Shown here: piece by piece, positions 32,750-40,542 of the stretch | How the letters are laid out: every line of letters starts with the position of its first letter | How positions within the stretch are numbered: the first letter of the stretch is position 1 | From: Gammaproteobacteria bacterium | GTDB taxonomy: Bacteria > Pseudomonadota > Gammaproteobacteria > SZUA-140 | Direction: 5' to 3' | Assembly (NCBI GenBank): GCA_015491865.1 | Contig: WFVD01000008.1 | Span: 1-64,000 of the forward strand | Length of the DNA stretch: 64,000 nt | The notes under the pieces: model-generated | Told to the model about the DNA's origin: nothing | Databases searched by the model: none | Seen by the model: the letters and a program-made list of their open reading frames with translations, nothing else | Position numbers and translations under genes: made by a program

Positions 32750-34927
32750 TTACACCGCTTCTAATTTGGCATAGGCAACCACCAGCCACTTGCTACCCGC
32801 CCCTTTGAAATTAATCTGCACCCGTGCGCCATTGCCCTGACCTTCATACCCCAGCACTACACCCTCGCCAAATTTCGCATGGCTAACCCGCTGCCCAAGG
32901 TTGAGGCCTGTCGGCGCATCTTCCAGCGGCACTTTAAAGGTGCTCTTTGGTACTGCTCTGGCAACCTGTTGATAACTCGCTTTGGGACGTATCGCTTCAA
33001 CCAGCTCTTCCGGTATCTCGGCGATAAAACGCGAAACGGGTTGATAGGTCTCGCTGCCATAGAGGCGACGTGTTTCGGCATAGGTCATATAGAGATGTTT
33101 TCTTGCGCGGGTAATCCCGACATAACAGAGACGGCGCTCCTCTTCCAGCCGGTTCCCCTCCTGAAGCGACATCCTGTGCGGGAAAAGCCCTTCCTCCATG
33201 CCACATAAGAAGACCAGCGGAAACTCCAGCCCTTTGGCGGTGTGCAGGGTCATCAACTGCACACAATCTTCATCGGCCTCGCCCTGACCCTCGCCCGACT
33301 CCAGCACGGCGTGCGCCAGAAACGCCTGTAACGGCTCCAGCGCAATCTCTTCTTCACTGGCATCATATTCAAACTGACGTGCAGCCGTAATCAACTCCTC
33401 CAGATTCTCTAAACGGGACTGCGCCTTTTCTCCTTTCTCTTTTTGATGATGTGCGATCAGGCCACTCTGCTTGATCACATGATCGATCTGCTCATGCAGC
33501 TCAACCCCTTTCGTACCCGCTTCCAACTCATCAATCAGGCGCAGAAAGGCGATCAATGCATTGCTACCACGTGCCGCCAGCTGCCCCCCGTTCGCAACAG
33601 CGATGGCCGCATCCCAGAGTGAAACGTTGTGGTCTCGTGCATGTTGTCGAACCGCTTCAAGCGAACGATCGCCAATGCCGCGCGTCGGGGTGTTCACCAC
33701 CCGTTCAAACGATGGGTCATCATGGCGATTTTCACACAGGCGTAGATAGGCGAGGGCGTTTTTGATTTCAGCACGTTCAAAAAATCGCAGACCACCATAG
33801 ATTCGGTACGGCATACCAGCGGCGATCAGCTCCGCTTCCAGCAGCCGAGACTGCGCATTTGAGCGGTAGAGAATCGCACTGTCACGGCGCGCTTCGCCCT
33901 GCTCTTGCCACAGCTTCAGTTTGTTTACGATAAAGCGCGCCTCATCGAAATCGTTAAAGGCAGCGTAGAGTTGGATCGGATCCCCCTTGCTGCCGTCGGT
34001 CCAGAGTTTTTTGCCGAGGCGGCCGCTGTTGTTTTCGATCAGGGCGTTGGCGGCCGACAGAATCGTATCGGTGGAGCGGTAGTTCTGCTCAAGGCGGATC
34101 ATCTGCGTATCGGGGTAATCTTTTGTAAAGCGTTGCAGGTTTTCGATCTTCGCCCCGCGCCAGCCGTAGATCGACTGATCGTCATCACCCACCACAAAGA
34201 TATTATTGCTGGCACCAGTCACCAGCTGTAACCAGGCGTACTGAATGGCGTTGGTATCCTGAAATTCATCGACCAGAATATGGTTGAAACGGGCCTGATA
34301 GTGCGCCAGTATCTCGGGCTTATTACGCCAGAGTTCCAGTGCACGCAGTAACAGCTCCGCAAAATCGATCACACCCGCGCGTTCGCACGCCGCTTCATAA
34401 CCCCGGTAGATGCGGATCATCTGCCCTTCATATTTATCATCCCGATCATCAAGATGCCTTGCGCGCAGCCCCTCATCTTTTTTACTGTTGATGTACCACT
34501 GCGCCTGTCTGGGCGGCCACTGCTCTTCGTCGATAGCCATGGCGCGCATCACACGGCGCACCACGCGATACTGGTCATCACTATCGAGGATCTGGAACGA
34601 TTCGGGCAGCCCGGCATCTTTCCAGTGTGCACGCAGCAGGCGGTGTGCAAGTCCGTGAAAGGTGCCGACCCACATGCCTCGCGCCGGCATCTGAAGGAGC
34701 TCTTCAATCCGGCCGCGCATCTCGGCTGCCGCCTTGTTGGTAAAGGTCACCGCCAGAACAGAAAATGGCGATACCCCCTCAGCCTGAATTAACCACGCAA
34801 TGCGGTGGACCAGCACACGTGTCTTGCCACTGCCGGCGCCTGCCAGCACCAGCATATTGCCCGACGGTGCGGTAACCGCTTCACGCTGGGCTTCATTCAG
34901 TGGGTCGATAATATAGGTAACATCCAT
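32750..34927 (-). CDS. uvrD: DNA helicase II (UvrD)
   Basis: UvrD is the superfamily 1A 3'-5' helicase of mismatch and nucleotide excision repair. The 725-residue protein starts with the Q-motif PLNEAQREAVTAPSGN and the Walker A AGAGSGKTRVL. It carries VDEFQDTNAIQYAWL (motif II), DDDQSIYGWRGA (motif III), EQNYRST (IV) and LMTLHTAKGLEFPLVFLCG (V), and VGITRARKHLY (VI). The C-terminal Tudor-like end (GQRVSHAKFGEGVVLGYEG) that contacts RNA polymerase is present. Length and tail fit UvrD rather than Rep. No clear LexA box was seen upstream. Confidence 0.94.
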   Translation of the reverse strand: MDVTYIIDPLNEAQREAVTAPSGNMLVLAGAGSGKTRVLVHRIAWLIQAEGVSPFSVLAVTFTNKAAAEMRGRIEELLQMPARGMWVGTFHGLAHRLLRAHWKDAGLPESFQILDSDDQYRVVRRVMRAMAIDEEQWPPRQAQWYINSKKDEGLRARHLDDRDDKYEGQMIRIYRGYEAACERAGVIDFAELLLRALELWRNKPEILAHYQARFNHILVDEFQDTNAIQYAWLQLVTGASNNIFVVGDDDQSIYGWRGAKIENLQRFTKDYPDTQMIRLEQNYRSTDTILSAANALIENNSGRLGKKLWTDGSKGDPIQLYAAFNDFDEARFIVNKLKLWQEQGEARRDSAILYRSNAQSRLLEAELIAAGMPYRIYGGLRFFERAEIKNALAYLRLCENRHDDPSFERVVNTPTRGIGDRSLEAVRQHARDHNVSLWDAAIAVANGGQLAARGSNALIAFLRLIDELEAGTKGVELHEQIDHVIKQSGLIAHHQKEKGEKAQSRLENLEELITAARQFEYDASEEEIALEPLQAFLAHAVLESGEGQGEADEDCVQLMTLHTAKGLEFPLVFLCGMEEGLFPHRMSLQEGNRLEEERRLCYVGITRARKHLYMTYAETRRLYGSETYQPVSRFIAEIPEELVEAIRPKASYQQVARAVPKSTFKVPLEDAPTGLNLGQRVSHAKFGEGVVLGYEGQGNGARVQINFKGAGSKWLVVAYAKLEAV

Positions 34928-34972
34928 AGGGGAGTAATTTTAGCAAATTTGAGGGTAAGGTAGCGGGGTCGG

Positions 34973-35326
34973 CTAACGACTGTGCTTACCGATGGCGTCG
35001 ATCGAGATGGCAACGTTCCCCTGCTCATCAGCAGTGGCGGTCGGTGGCTCCAGGATTGCGCCGGTCATATCGCAACCGTCAGTATTTGCGCCGTCAAGAT
35101 CGGCTCCCACCAGGTTGGCATATGAGAGGTTGGCTCCGCTCAGATTCGCCATGCGCAGGTCCGCACTGGAGAGGTCGGCGTGGCTCAGGTTGGTGCCGCG
35201 CAGATCCATCTGAATCATGTTGGCTTCGCTCAGTTCAGCACGAGAAATATCGAGCCCTCTAAAGCTGTCGCCATCATGTGAAAACAGCCGGGTGAAACCC
35301 TTTTTATCGTAGATATGAATCATCAT
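34973..35326 (-). CDS. pentapeptide-repeat protein
   Basis: A 117-residue soluble protein whose centre (about residues 28-90) is a run of A(D/N)LXX repeats: RGLDISRAELSEANMIQMDL, LSHADLSSADLRMANLSGAN and on to DLDGANTDGCDMTGAIL. This should fold as a short right-handed quadrilateral beta helix of roughly three coils. Longer relatives mimic DNA and protect gyrase; at this length a function cannot be inferred. Two adjacent ATGs (35326, 35323) are possible starts. Confidence 0.8.
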   Translation of the reverse strand: MMIHIYDKKGFTRLFSHDGDSFRGLDISRAELSEANMIQMDLRGTNLSHADLSSADLRMANLSGANLSYANLVGADLDGANTDGCDMTGAILEPPTATADEQGNVAISIDAIGKHSR

Positions 35327-35404
35327 CCGCCACACATTCTATAAAATTAATGAAGTTGCCCAACAGGCTCGGAACGTGATGATACCTCTTTCCGCTGACA
35401 GCGG

Positions 35405-36280
35405 CTAAATGAAATCCAGCCCGATGTGGCCACATTTCTGCCCAGCGATTCGACAGCCGCTTTTGATCGCCTCTGCGGTCGATTGCCCGTTAATCAGGCT
35501 ATCAATCACCGCAGCATTAAAGGTGTCACCCGCGCCCAGCGTATCCACCACGTTGGCGGGGGGAGAGGGGGGTGAATGGTAGATATCCCCGTGCTGATCG
35601 ATGCCGTAGGCCCCTTCGGCACCCCACGCACAGATCATCCTTTTCTTGGGAAACTGCCGGTGCAACGTTTGCAGAAAGTTAATCGCACTCTCCGGGCAAT
35701 CACTACCCTCTTGTTCTGACACATAATTTTTTGAAAACAACAGGGCTTCCGCATATTTAAAGAGCACCTCAATTTCAGGGTGGGCCTTTTCAATTTCCAG
35801 TGAGCAGGGTAGACTCGGGCTGTTTTTCGCCACGTGGGCGAGCATCATCTCAGTATCGGCAACATTGCGCCCCTCGAAGTGGAGCCAGTCGCAGGATGAG
35901 AGGTCAATCTGCTCAAAATCATGAAAACTAAATTCAGGCAGATCACGGTGGTGAATGATGGTGCGCGAACCATTTTGCAGATTCTGGGCAATATATGAGG
36001 TGGGCACCTTGCCCCCTTTGACCGTCCGACACAGCGCGGTTCCGATCTGGTAGTGAGCGAGATCTGCCAGGATGCGCGCGCCATCCGGCTCATCACTCAG
36101 CACCCCGGCCCAGTGGCAGCAGTGGCCAAGCTGCGCCAGAACAACGAGGGTGTTGGTGACATTTCCGCCACGACAGATACGCTGCGACACGGCACGAACC
36201 TCGGCATCCTCGCCAGGATAACCCTCCACACAATTGATGATATCGAGCGTTGCAATTCCAACACCGATGAGATTCGCCAC
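35405..36280 (-). CDS. PfkB-family carbohydrate kinase (ketohexokinase-like)
   Basis: A 291-residue ribokinase-fold sugar kinase. The N-terminal substrate region GYPGEDAEVRAVSQRICRGG followed by NVTNTLVVLAQLG and the C-terminal PfkB signature VVDTLGAGDTFNAAVIDSL with the catalytic Asp are present. The short N-domain and the CRGGN motif resemble animal-type ketohexokinases rather than ribokinase or fructokinase, so fructose or a related ketose is a plausible substrate; this is inference. GTG start, with no strong ribosome-binding site. No sugar transporter lies nearby. Confidence 0.82.
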   Translation of the reverse strand: MANLIGVGIATLDIINCVEGYPGEDAEVRAVSQRICRGGNVTNTLVVLAQLGHCCHWAGVLSDEPDGARILADLAHYQIGTALCRTVKGGKVPTSYIAQNLQNGSRTIIHHRDLPEFSFHDFEQIDLSSCDWLHFEGRNVADTEMMLAHVAKNSPSLPCSLEIEKAHPEIEVLFKYAEALLFSKNYVSEQEGSDCPESAINFLQTLHRQFPKKRMICAWGAEGAYGIDQHGDIYHSPPSPPANVVDTLGAGDTFNAAVIDSLINGQSTAEAIKSGCRIAGQKCGHIGLDFI

Positions 36281-36323
36281 CGTTTATCAGGCTGCTAAGC
36301 CTGGGCCCTTTTCAACCGCTGCT

Positions 36324-36632
36324 TCAGGTTGCATTTGGCCCATAGTCACTCATCTCTTTCATCGGGATCAACATCACATTAAGTGCGTCGATCAGCAGCC
36401 ATGCGCCCACCACATAAACGATCACCATCGCGCCCGCGCCTTCAAACATATATAAAAAGGCACAGATTGCCAGCGCCCACATATAGACCAGTGAAAACGG
36501 CACTAAAAACCAGGGGTTAGCGCTAATACGGGCATCACAGTGCTCACAATGAGTATCTTGCATGTAGCCCAGGCGATATTTATTCTTCAGGGAAATGCCT
36601 GGCTGCTCACACGTTGGACATGGGTATTTCAT
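36324..36632 (-). CDS. small zinc-ribbon membrane protein
   Basis: A 102-residue protein: an N-terminal zinc-ribbon-like segment with two CXXC knuckles (CPTC at about 5-8 and CEHC near 29-32), then two hydrophobic helices (about 41-62 and 66-90). I do not recognise a named family; similar short proteins occur as hypothetical genes in Gammaproteobacteria. The ATG at 36632 is chosen so that the protein begins MKYPCPTCEQPG; an earlier in-frame start at 36692 would add unconserved residues. It lies 44 bases upstream of the PfkB gene on the same strand. Confidence 0.65.
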   Translation of the reverse strand: MKYPCPTCEQPGISLKNKYRLGYMQDTHCEHCDARISANPWFLVPFSLVYMWALAICAFLYMFEGAGAMVIVYVVGAWLLIDALNVMLIPMKEMSDYGPNAT

Positions 36633-36789
36633 ATGAACCGCTCCAAAAAGATTCAAATCAGTACGCTTTACTATACCACTCAGTGGCCACACACCAAAGG
36701 ACTGGGCCTTGAATTATTGCGTTCACTTGCCGTGAATGGGCGTGTTAGAATTTGCAGTTCCTGAAGGTTCTTAAAAAATCGACGAAAAT

Positions 36790-37329
36790 ATGTTGCGTAA
36801 AAAAATTCTGTTTCTGGTTTTAGCCTCCTCTCTTCTGACCGGTTGTGATGGCAACACGCCCCTAATGGAAGAAGTTCAGAACGGTGAAATTGAAAAGGCA
36901 AAGGCGTTAATAAGCAGCGTTGATGACATCAATGAGCGCAATAACTACGGCTGGACAGTACTGATGCACGCTGCACGACTGGGTAATGTCGAACTCTTGG
37001 AGCTACTGCTGGATAATGGCGCGGATATAGATGCGCGCGATCAGAATAACTGGTCAGCGCTGATGCGCGCGTCACTCAAAGGCCACACCGAAGCAGTGCG
37101 TTATCTGCTAAGCAGAGGGGCCAATGTCGATTTCAAGGATGACACCAACACCACCGCCCTTCACTGGGCAGCGCTACGCGGCCATAAAGACATTGTCCTG
37201 CTACTGCTCGATGCGGGCGCTGACTTCACCATCGTTAACGACCGCCGCTGGACCCCGATGAAAGCGGCCGCCACCGAGGGTGAAAACGACATCATCATGC
37301 TCTTGAAGCGCTACGGCGCCAAAGAGTAG
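36790..37329 (+). CDS. ankyrin-repeat lipoprotein
   Basis: A 179-residue protein with a lipoprotein signal (LVLASSLLTGC, lipidated Cys about 19), followed by four to five ankyrin repeats covering the remainder, for example YGWTVLMHAARLGNVELLEL, NNWSALMRASLKGHTEAVRY and TTALHWAALRGHKDIVLLLL. Probably a periplasm-facing protein-binding module; partner unknown. Asp at position +2 of the mature protein (CDG) would favour retention in the inner membrane by the Lol rule, which is an inference from E. coli. Confidence 0.82.
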   Translation: MLRKKILFLVLASSLLTGCDGNTPLMEEVQNGEIEKAKALISSVDDINERNNYGWTVLMHAARLGNVELLELLLDNGADIDARDQNNWSALMRASLKGHTEAVRYLLSRGANVDFKDDTNTTALHWAALRGHKDIVLLLLDAGADFTIVNDRRWTPMKAAATEGENDIIMLLKRYGAKE

Positions 37330-37334
37330 CGCGG

Positions 37335-37742
37335 CTATTCGCCAATATGTACGATCACCGTACGCGGCACCCTCGCGTGGCGATGTTCCCATAAAAAGAT
37401 CCCCTGCCAGCTGCCCAGCGCTAATTGGCCATTGATTATCGGCACTGCGACTGAAGTCGCAGTCAGTGCTGTTTTGATGTGCGATGGCATATCATCCGCC
37501 CCTTCGCTGGTGTGGGTAAAAAGCGGATCATGCTCGACTACTAGCCGGTTTAGCCACTGCTCCAGATCACGCACGGCCGATGGATCTGCGTTCTCCTGCA
37601 CAATCAAACTCGCCGATGTGTGTTTGATAAACACGGTACATAGCCCCGCTTGCAGAGCGCTTTCGCTAACAACAGCGGCAACCTGATCGCTGATTTCATG
37701 CAGTCCCTGGCGCGGGGCGGTGATCGTAAGCTGGCTGATCAT
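37335..37742 (-). CDS. yjbQ: YjbQ family protein (UPF0047)
   Basis: A 135-residue cytoplasmic protein of the YjbQ/UPF0047 family; E. coli YjbQ has weak thiamine-phosphate synthase activity, but the true role is unsettled. The family core is complete: residues about 40-60 FIKHTSASLIVQENADPSAV, then HTSEGADDMPSHIKTAL and the end GTWQGIFLWEHR-like GSWQGIFLWEHRHARVPR. The ATG at 37742 is supported by AGAGGGAAA upstream; the longer frame to 38108 runs under the next gene and is discarded. Convergent with the ankyrin gene, five bases away. Confidence 0.9.
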   Translation of the reverse strand: MISQLTITAPRQGLHEISDQVAAVVSESALQAGLCTVFIKHTSASLIVQENADPSAVRDLEQWLNRLVVEHDPLFTHTSEGADDMPSHIKTALTATSVAVPIINGQLALGSWQGIFLWEHRHARVPRTVIVHIGE

Positions 37743-37848
37743 GGTATAATTTCCCTCTTTAATTGTGGCAACAAGCGGTGCCCATTCGTGCTGAATTATA
37801 GCGTGAATGTAACCCGTAACGATTCCGTCGCTAATCGAGAACTGTTTC

Positions 37849-38847
37849 ATGCTTCTGAAAAAACTGTCTGCCACCATTCTGCTGGCCGCCATCTCAACCA
37901 CCACAACCGCAGCGCAGTCTCCCGAACACCACACTGATGATGCCCGGGATTGCAAGGCCTGCCACACCAGCGGGGACAACTTTAAACCCGTTGCCGTCAA
38001 TGCCAGCTGCCAGCAGTGCCATGAAGGACTACCCGGCGAAGGCCGGTTGATCGCGGCGATGAGAAAGCCGCCGCAGACAGAGACAGACGACGGTACCGAG
38101 AACGGCATGAGCCTGCCGCTCTACTACGCTGAAAGCAGGCTCGGCGATCGCCCCAATGAGATGATCCGTATCCCGGCCGGCGAATTTATCATGGGCAGCA
38201 ATAACCGCCTCTCCGATGAGGGGCCGGAGCACACAGCCACCACCGCTGAATATTTGATCGATAAATTTGAGGTCACAAACCTACAATATAAAAAATATAT
38301 CGATGATGCGGGCAGGCGTGCGCCCAAACACTTTGTTCGGCGTGAGGTGCCTGAAGGGAAGGCCGATCACCCGGTCACCTTTGTTTCATGGTTTGATGCC
38401 GAGAAATATTGCGCGTGGGCTGGTAAACGGCTGCCGACAGAGCAGGAGTGGGAAAAAGCGGCGCGCGGCAGCGACGGACGCATCTTCCCCTGGGGCAACC
38501 TCTTTTCGACCAGAATGGCCAACACGCCGGTGCGCTGGGATGAGATGAAACAGGAGGGAGACACCTCACCCGTCGGCGCATTCAGGCGCGGTGTTAGCCC
38601 GTATGGACTATACGATATGTCCGGCAATGTGTGGGAGTGGGTCGATGCGTGGTATAAAGGGCATCCTGGTAATGAGAAAATATCTGAGAATTTCGGCGAG
38701 ATCTATCGGGTATTAAAAGGCGGCTCGTGGTGGGACTGCTCCTTTTATAAATGCGGTATCTCGGCACCGACCTTCAATCGCAGCTTCTTTAATCCACGCG
38801 TCAAAAACAGCAGTTTTGGTTTTCGTTGCGCCAAAAATGTTGAATAA
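37849..38847 (+). CDS. exported diheme c-type cytochrome / formylglycine-generating-enzyme-like fusion
   Basis: A 332-residue protein with a signal peptide (residues about 1-23), two c-type heme motifs CKACH (35-39) and CQQCH (54-58), a linker to about 95, then one SUMF1/FGE-sulfatase domain (about 103-330: MIRIPAGEFIMGSNNR, GKRLPTEQEWEKAARG, YGLYDMSGNVWEW). Near the C-terminus GGSWWDCSFYKC places two Cys (297, 302) in the CX4C spacing of the copper-binding catalytic pair of true FGE. It is followed 23 bases later by a second FGE-like gene. An oxidase fed by its own hemes is an inference; a NirV-like accessory role is an alternative. Confidence 0.8.
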   Translation: MLLKKLSATILLAAISTTTTAAQSPEHHTDDARDCKACHTSGDNFKPVAVNASCQQCHEGLPGEGRLIAAMRKPPQTETDDGTENGMSLPLYYAESRLGDRPNEMIRIPAGEFIMGSNNRLSDEGPEHTATTAEYLIDKFEVTNLQYKKYIDDAGRRAPKHFVRREVPEGKADHPVTFVSWFDAEKYCAWAGKRLPTEQEWEKAARGSDGRIFPWGNLFSTRMANTPVRWDEMKQEGDTSPVGAFRRGVSPYGLYDMSGNVWEWVDAWYKGHPGNEKISENFGEIYRVLKGGSWWDCSFYKCGISAPTFNRSFFNPRVKNSSFGFRCAKNVE

Positions 38848-38870
38848 CTATCTTAATTAAGGGTCGTTAC

Positions 38871-39827
38871 ATGGTCAGTCAAAAATTACACGTTGGGCTT
38901 GCTGCCATCCTGGCGCTCAATACCACGGCGCTCTGCGCCGAGACAGCGGAACCCACAGAGGATAAGATGGCACTGGTTCCGGCCGGGCCCTTTTTGATGG
39001 GCAGCGATGAGATCGACGCCACCACCCGCGGCAAGGAGTACGGTTTTATTAAACCACTCTACGCCGATGAACGCCCGCAACGAGAAGTCTCGCTCGATGG
39101 CTTTTATATCGACCGCTATGAGGTTTCGAACGAACAGTATAAAGAGTTTGTGGTCCTGAAAAACAGAACCGTGCCCACCACCTGGCGTGACAACGGTTAC
39201 CTGCTGATACGACCGATCCTCAATATCGCCAATGATGACGTACTTCGGCGCCTCGCCGACGAGGTGTTCAAACTCGATATGAATACACAAACCGCCTCAC
39301 GCGAAACACTGTTAGATGCGATCGAAAAGCAGCAACAGCAGCAGCACAACCTGCCTGTCTCCGGTGTCACCTGGGCCGATGCCAATGACTACTGTCAGTG
39401 GCGTGGCAAACGCCTGCCAACTGAAATGGAGTGGGAAAAAGCGGCGCGCGGCACCAAAGGTAATGAGTACCCATGGGGCAATGAATGGCACCAAGGGTAC
39501 TCTAATTCCGGCGAAGGGGAGGGGTGGGATAGTGGCGTCGCACCCGTCGGACATTACACCAAAGGACGATCACCTTACGGCGTTTTCGACATGGCGGGCA
39601 ATGTAATGGAATGGACCGCGGACTGGTACCAGCAATACCCAGACAACGATTATCAATCCAGCGACTACGGTGAAATTTTTAAAGTGGTGCGTGGTGGTGG
39701 CTGGGGTGGGATGGGGCACTATGCCATCAGCCACTTCAATCGCACCAGCTACCGCTTTTATCTCAGGCCAGAGTCAGCCTTTCCCGACCTCGGACTGCGC
39801 TGCGCAATGGATCTGCCCAAAAAGTGA
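38871..39827 (+). CDS. exported formylglycine-generating-enzyme-like protein
   Basis: A 318-residue protein with an N-terminal signal peptide (LHVGLAAILALNTTALCAE) and a single SUMF1/FGE-sulfatase domain: MALVPAGPFLMGSDEID, GFYIDRYEVSNEQYKEF, RGKRLPTEMEWEKAARG, YGVFDMAGNVMEWTADW. There is an insertion of about 60 residues (110-170) with a short Gln run (KQQQQQ). The segment GGGWGGMGHYAIS lacks the two catalytic Cys found in its upstream neighbour, so it is probably not a copper-dependent FGE. Tandem with the diheme gene, presumably co-transcribed. No sulfatase gene is present in the window. Confidence 0.82.
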   Translation: MVSQKLHVGLAAILALNTTALCAETAEPTEDKMALVPAGPFLMGSDEIDATTRGKEYGFIKPLYADERPQREVSLDGFYIDRYEVSNEQYKEFVVLKNRTVPTTWRDNGYLLIRPILNIANDDVLRRLADEVFKLDMNTQTASRETLLDAIEKQQQQQHNLPVSGVTWADANDYCQWRGKRLPTEMEWEKAARGTKGNEYPWGNEWHQGYSNSGEGEGWDSGVAPVGHYTKGRSPYGVFDMAGNVMEWTADWYQQYPDNDYQSSDYGEIFKVVRGGGWGGMGHYAISHFNRTSYRFYLRPESAFPDLGLRCAMDLPKK

Positions 39828-39992
39828 TCAGGGGATGATGACCATCTCTACGGCCACCCCCATCAACTCATCGAGCGGCAGCATAAACAACTGCTCAACT
39901 GTGTAACCACCGCTCCACGCGGGGGAGATGAATGAAACCAGGCTAAAGAGCAGCAATAGCACCACTTTTGGTAAGATGCGCCTGGATTTCAT
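39828..39992 (-). CDS. 54-residue exported peptide resembling a TonB-receptor N-terminus
   Basis: A small open frame with AAGGGA nine bases before its ATG. The product has a typical signal peptide (MKSRRILPKVVLLLLFSLVS, cleavage about 27 after PAWS) and a 27-residue mature part containing VEQLFMLPLDELMGVAVEMV. The phrase LxxLPLDELMxVxVE is the stretch that precedes the plug in many TonB-dependent receptors, yet here the frame stops seven residues later. It may be a stand-alone secreted peptide or the stump of a lost receptor. Its stop abuts the stop of the FGE-like gene; it diverges from btuB. Confidence 0.55.
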   Translation of the reverse strand: MKSRRILPKVVLLLLFSLVSFISPAWSGGYTVEQLFMLPLDELMGVAVEMVIIP

Positions 39993-40123
39993 GTTGCATT
40001 ATCCCTTTTATTTTTATAATTAAGCATATTTTAAAAGGAATTTTACAGCCTTATTTTCGCTTCACCAAATAACCATTTATCCGTTAACAATGAATTCTCA
40101 TCCGGCACTCCAGCGGGCGCTGG

Positions 40124-40152
40124 TTGCCCTCATTTTACGAACCGTGTAAAGT
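40124..40152 (+). promoter_or_regulatory. probable promoter of the B12 operon
   Basis: TTGCCC and TAAAGT are separated by 17 bases, just upstream of the cobalamin riboswitch; a start site near 40159 would place the whole aptamer in the leader. The boxes are moderate matches to sigma-70 and were chosen partly by position. Confidence 0.45.
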
Positions 40153-40164
40153 GCGCCTCTCAAT

Positions 40165-40386
40165 CAATCGATGGTTCCCTCACGGGATTAAAACGGGAAT
40201 TCACACCTGTCAAAAATTTATTGACAGGTTAATGAAGCTGACCCCGCAACTGTAATCGGTAAGGGTGTAAAGGACAGAGATTTACAACTGTTTTACCACT
40301 GAATAACTGCTTGACTCTTCTTGTAGATTATTTGGGAAGGTACCTTTCAACCGCGTGAACCGATAGCCAGGAGACCTGCCAGCGAT
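40165..40386 (+). promoter_or_regulatory. cobalamin riboswitch (btuB leader)
   Basis: The leader shows the standard conserved pieces in order: ggttccctcacgggattaaaacgggaat (P2/P3 part, 40174-40201), the core gctgaccccgcaactgtaatcgg (40237-40259), and the B12 box agccaggagacctgcc at 40365-40380. It stands about 160 bases before btuB. The class represses translation or transcription of uptake and salvage genes when adenosylcobalamin or another corrinoid is bound. The expression platform between 40381 and 40540 was not resolved; no obvious U-run terminator is seen, so translational control is more likely. Confidence 0.93.
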
Positions 40387-40542
40387 GCGTTGTTGTTCGT
40401 CTACACGGGGGTGTTGCTGGCGAGCGAGTATGGCGAGTCGCCCCGACTCGTCAATTCGTTCTCTAAATCACATCTGTAGTCGGCACGGAATTTTCCGTTT
40501 GACAGCGCCTTTTATTTAACGTCTGTTTAATGGAGAGAGACC

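Noticed and set aside
37743-38108. Long N-terminal extension of the YjbQ frame
   Set aside because: The extension is antisense to the diheme gene, and the family start with a good ribosome-binding site is at 37742.
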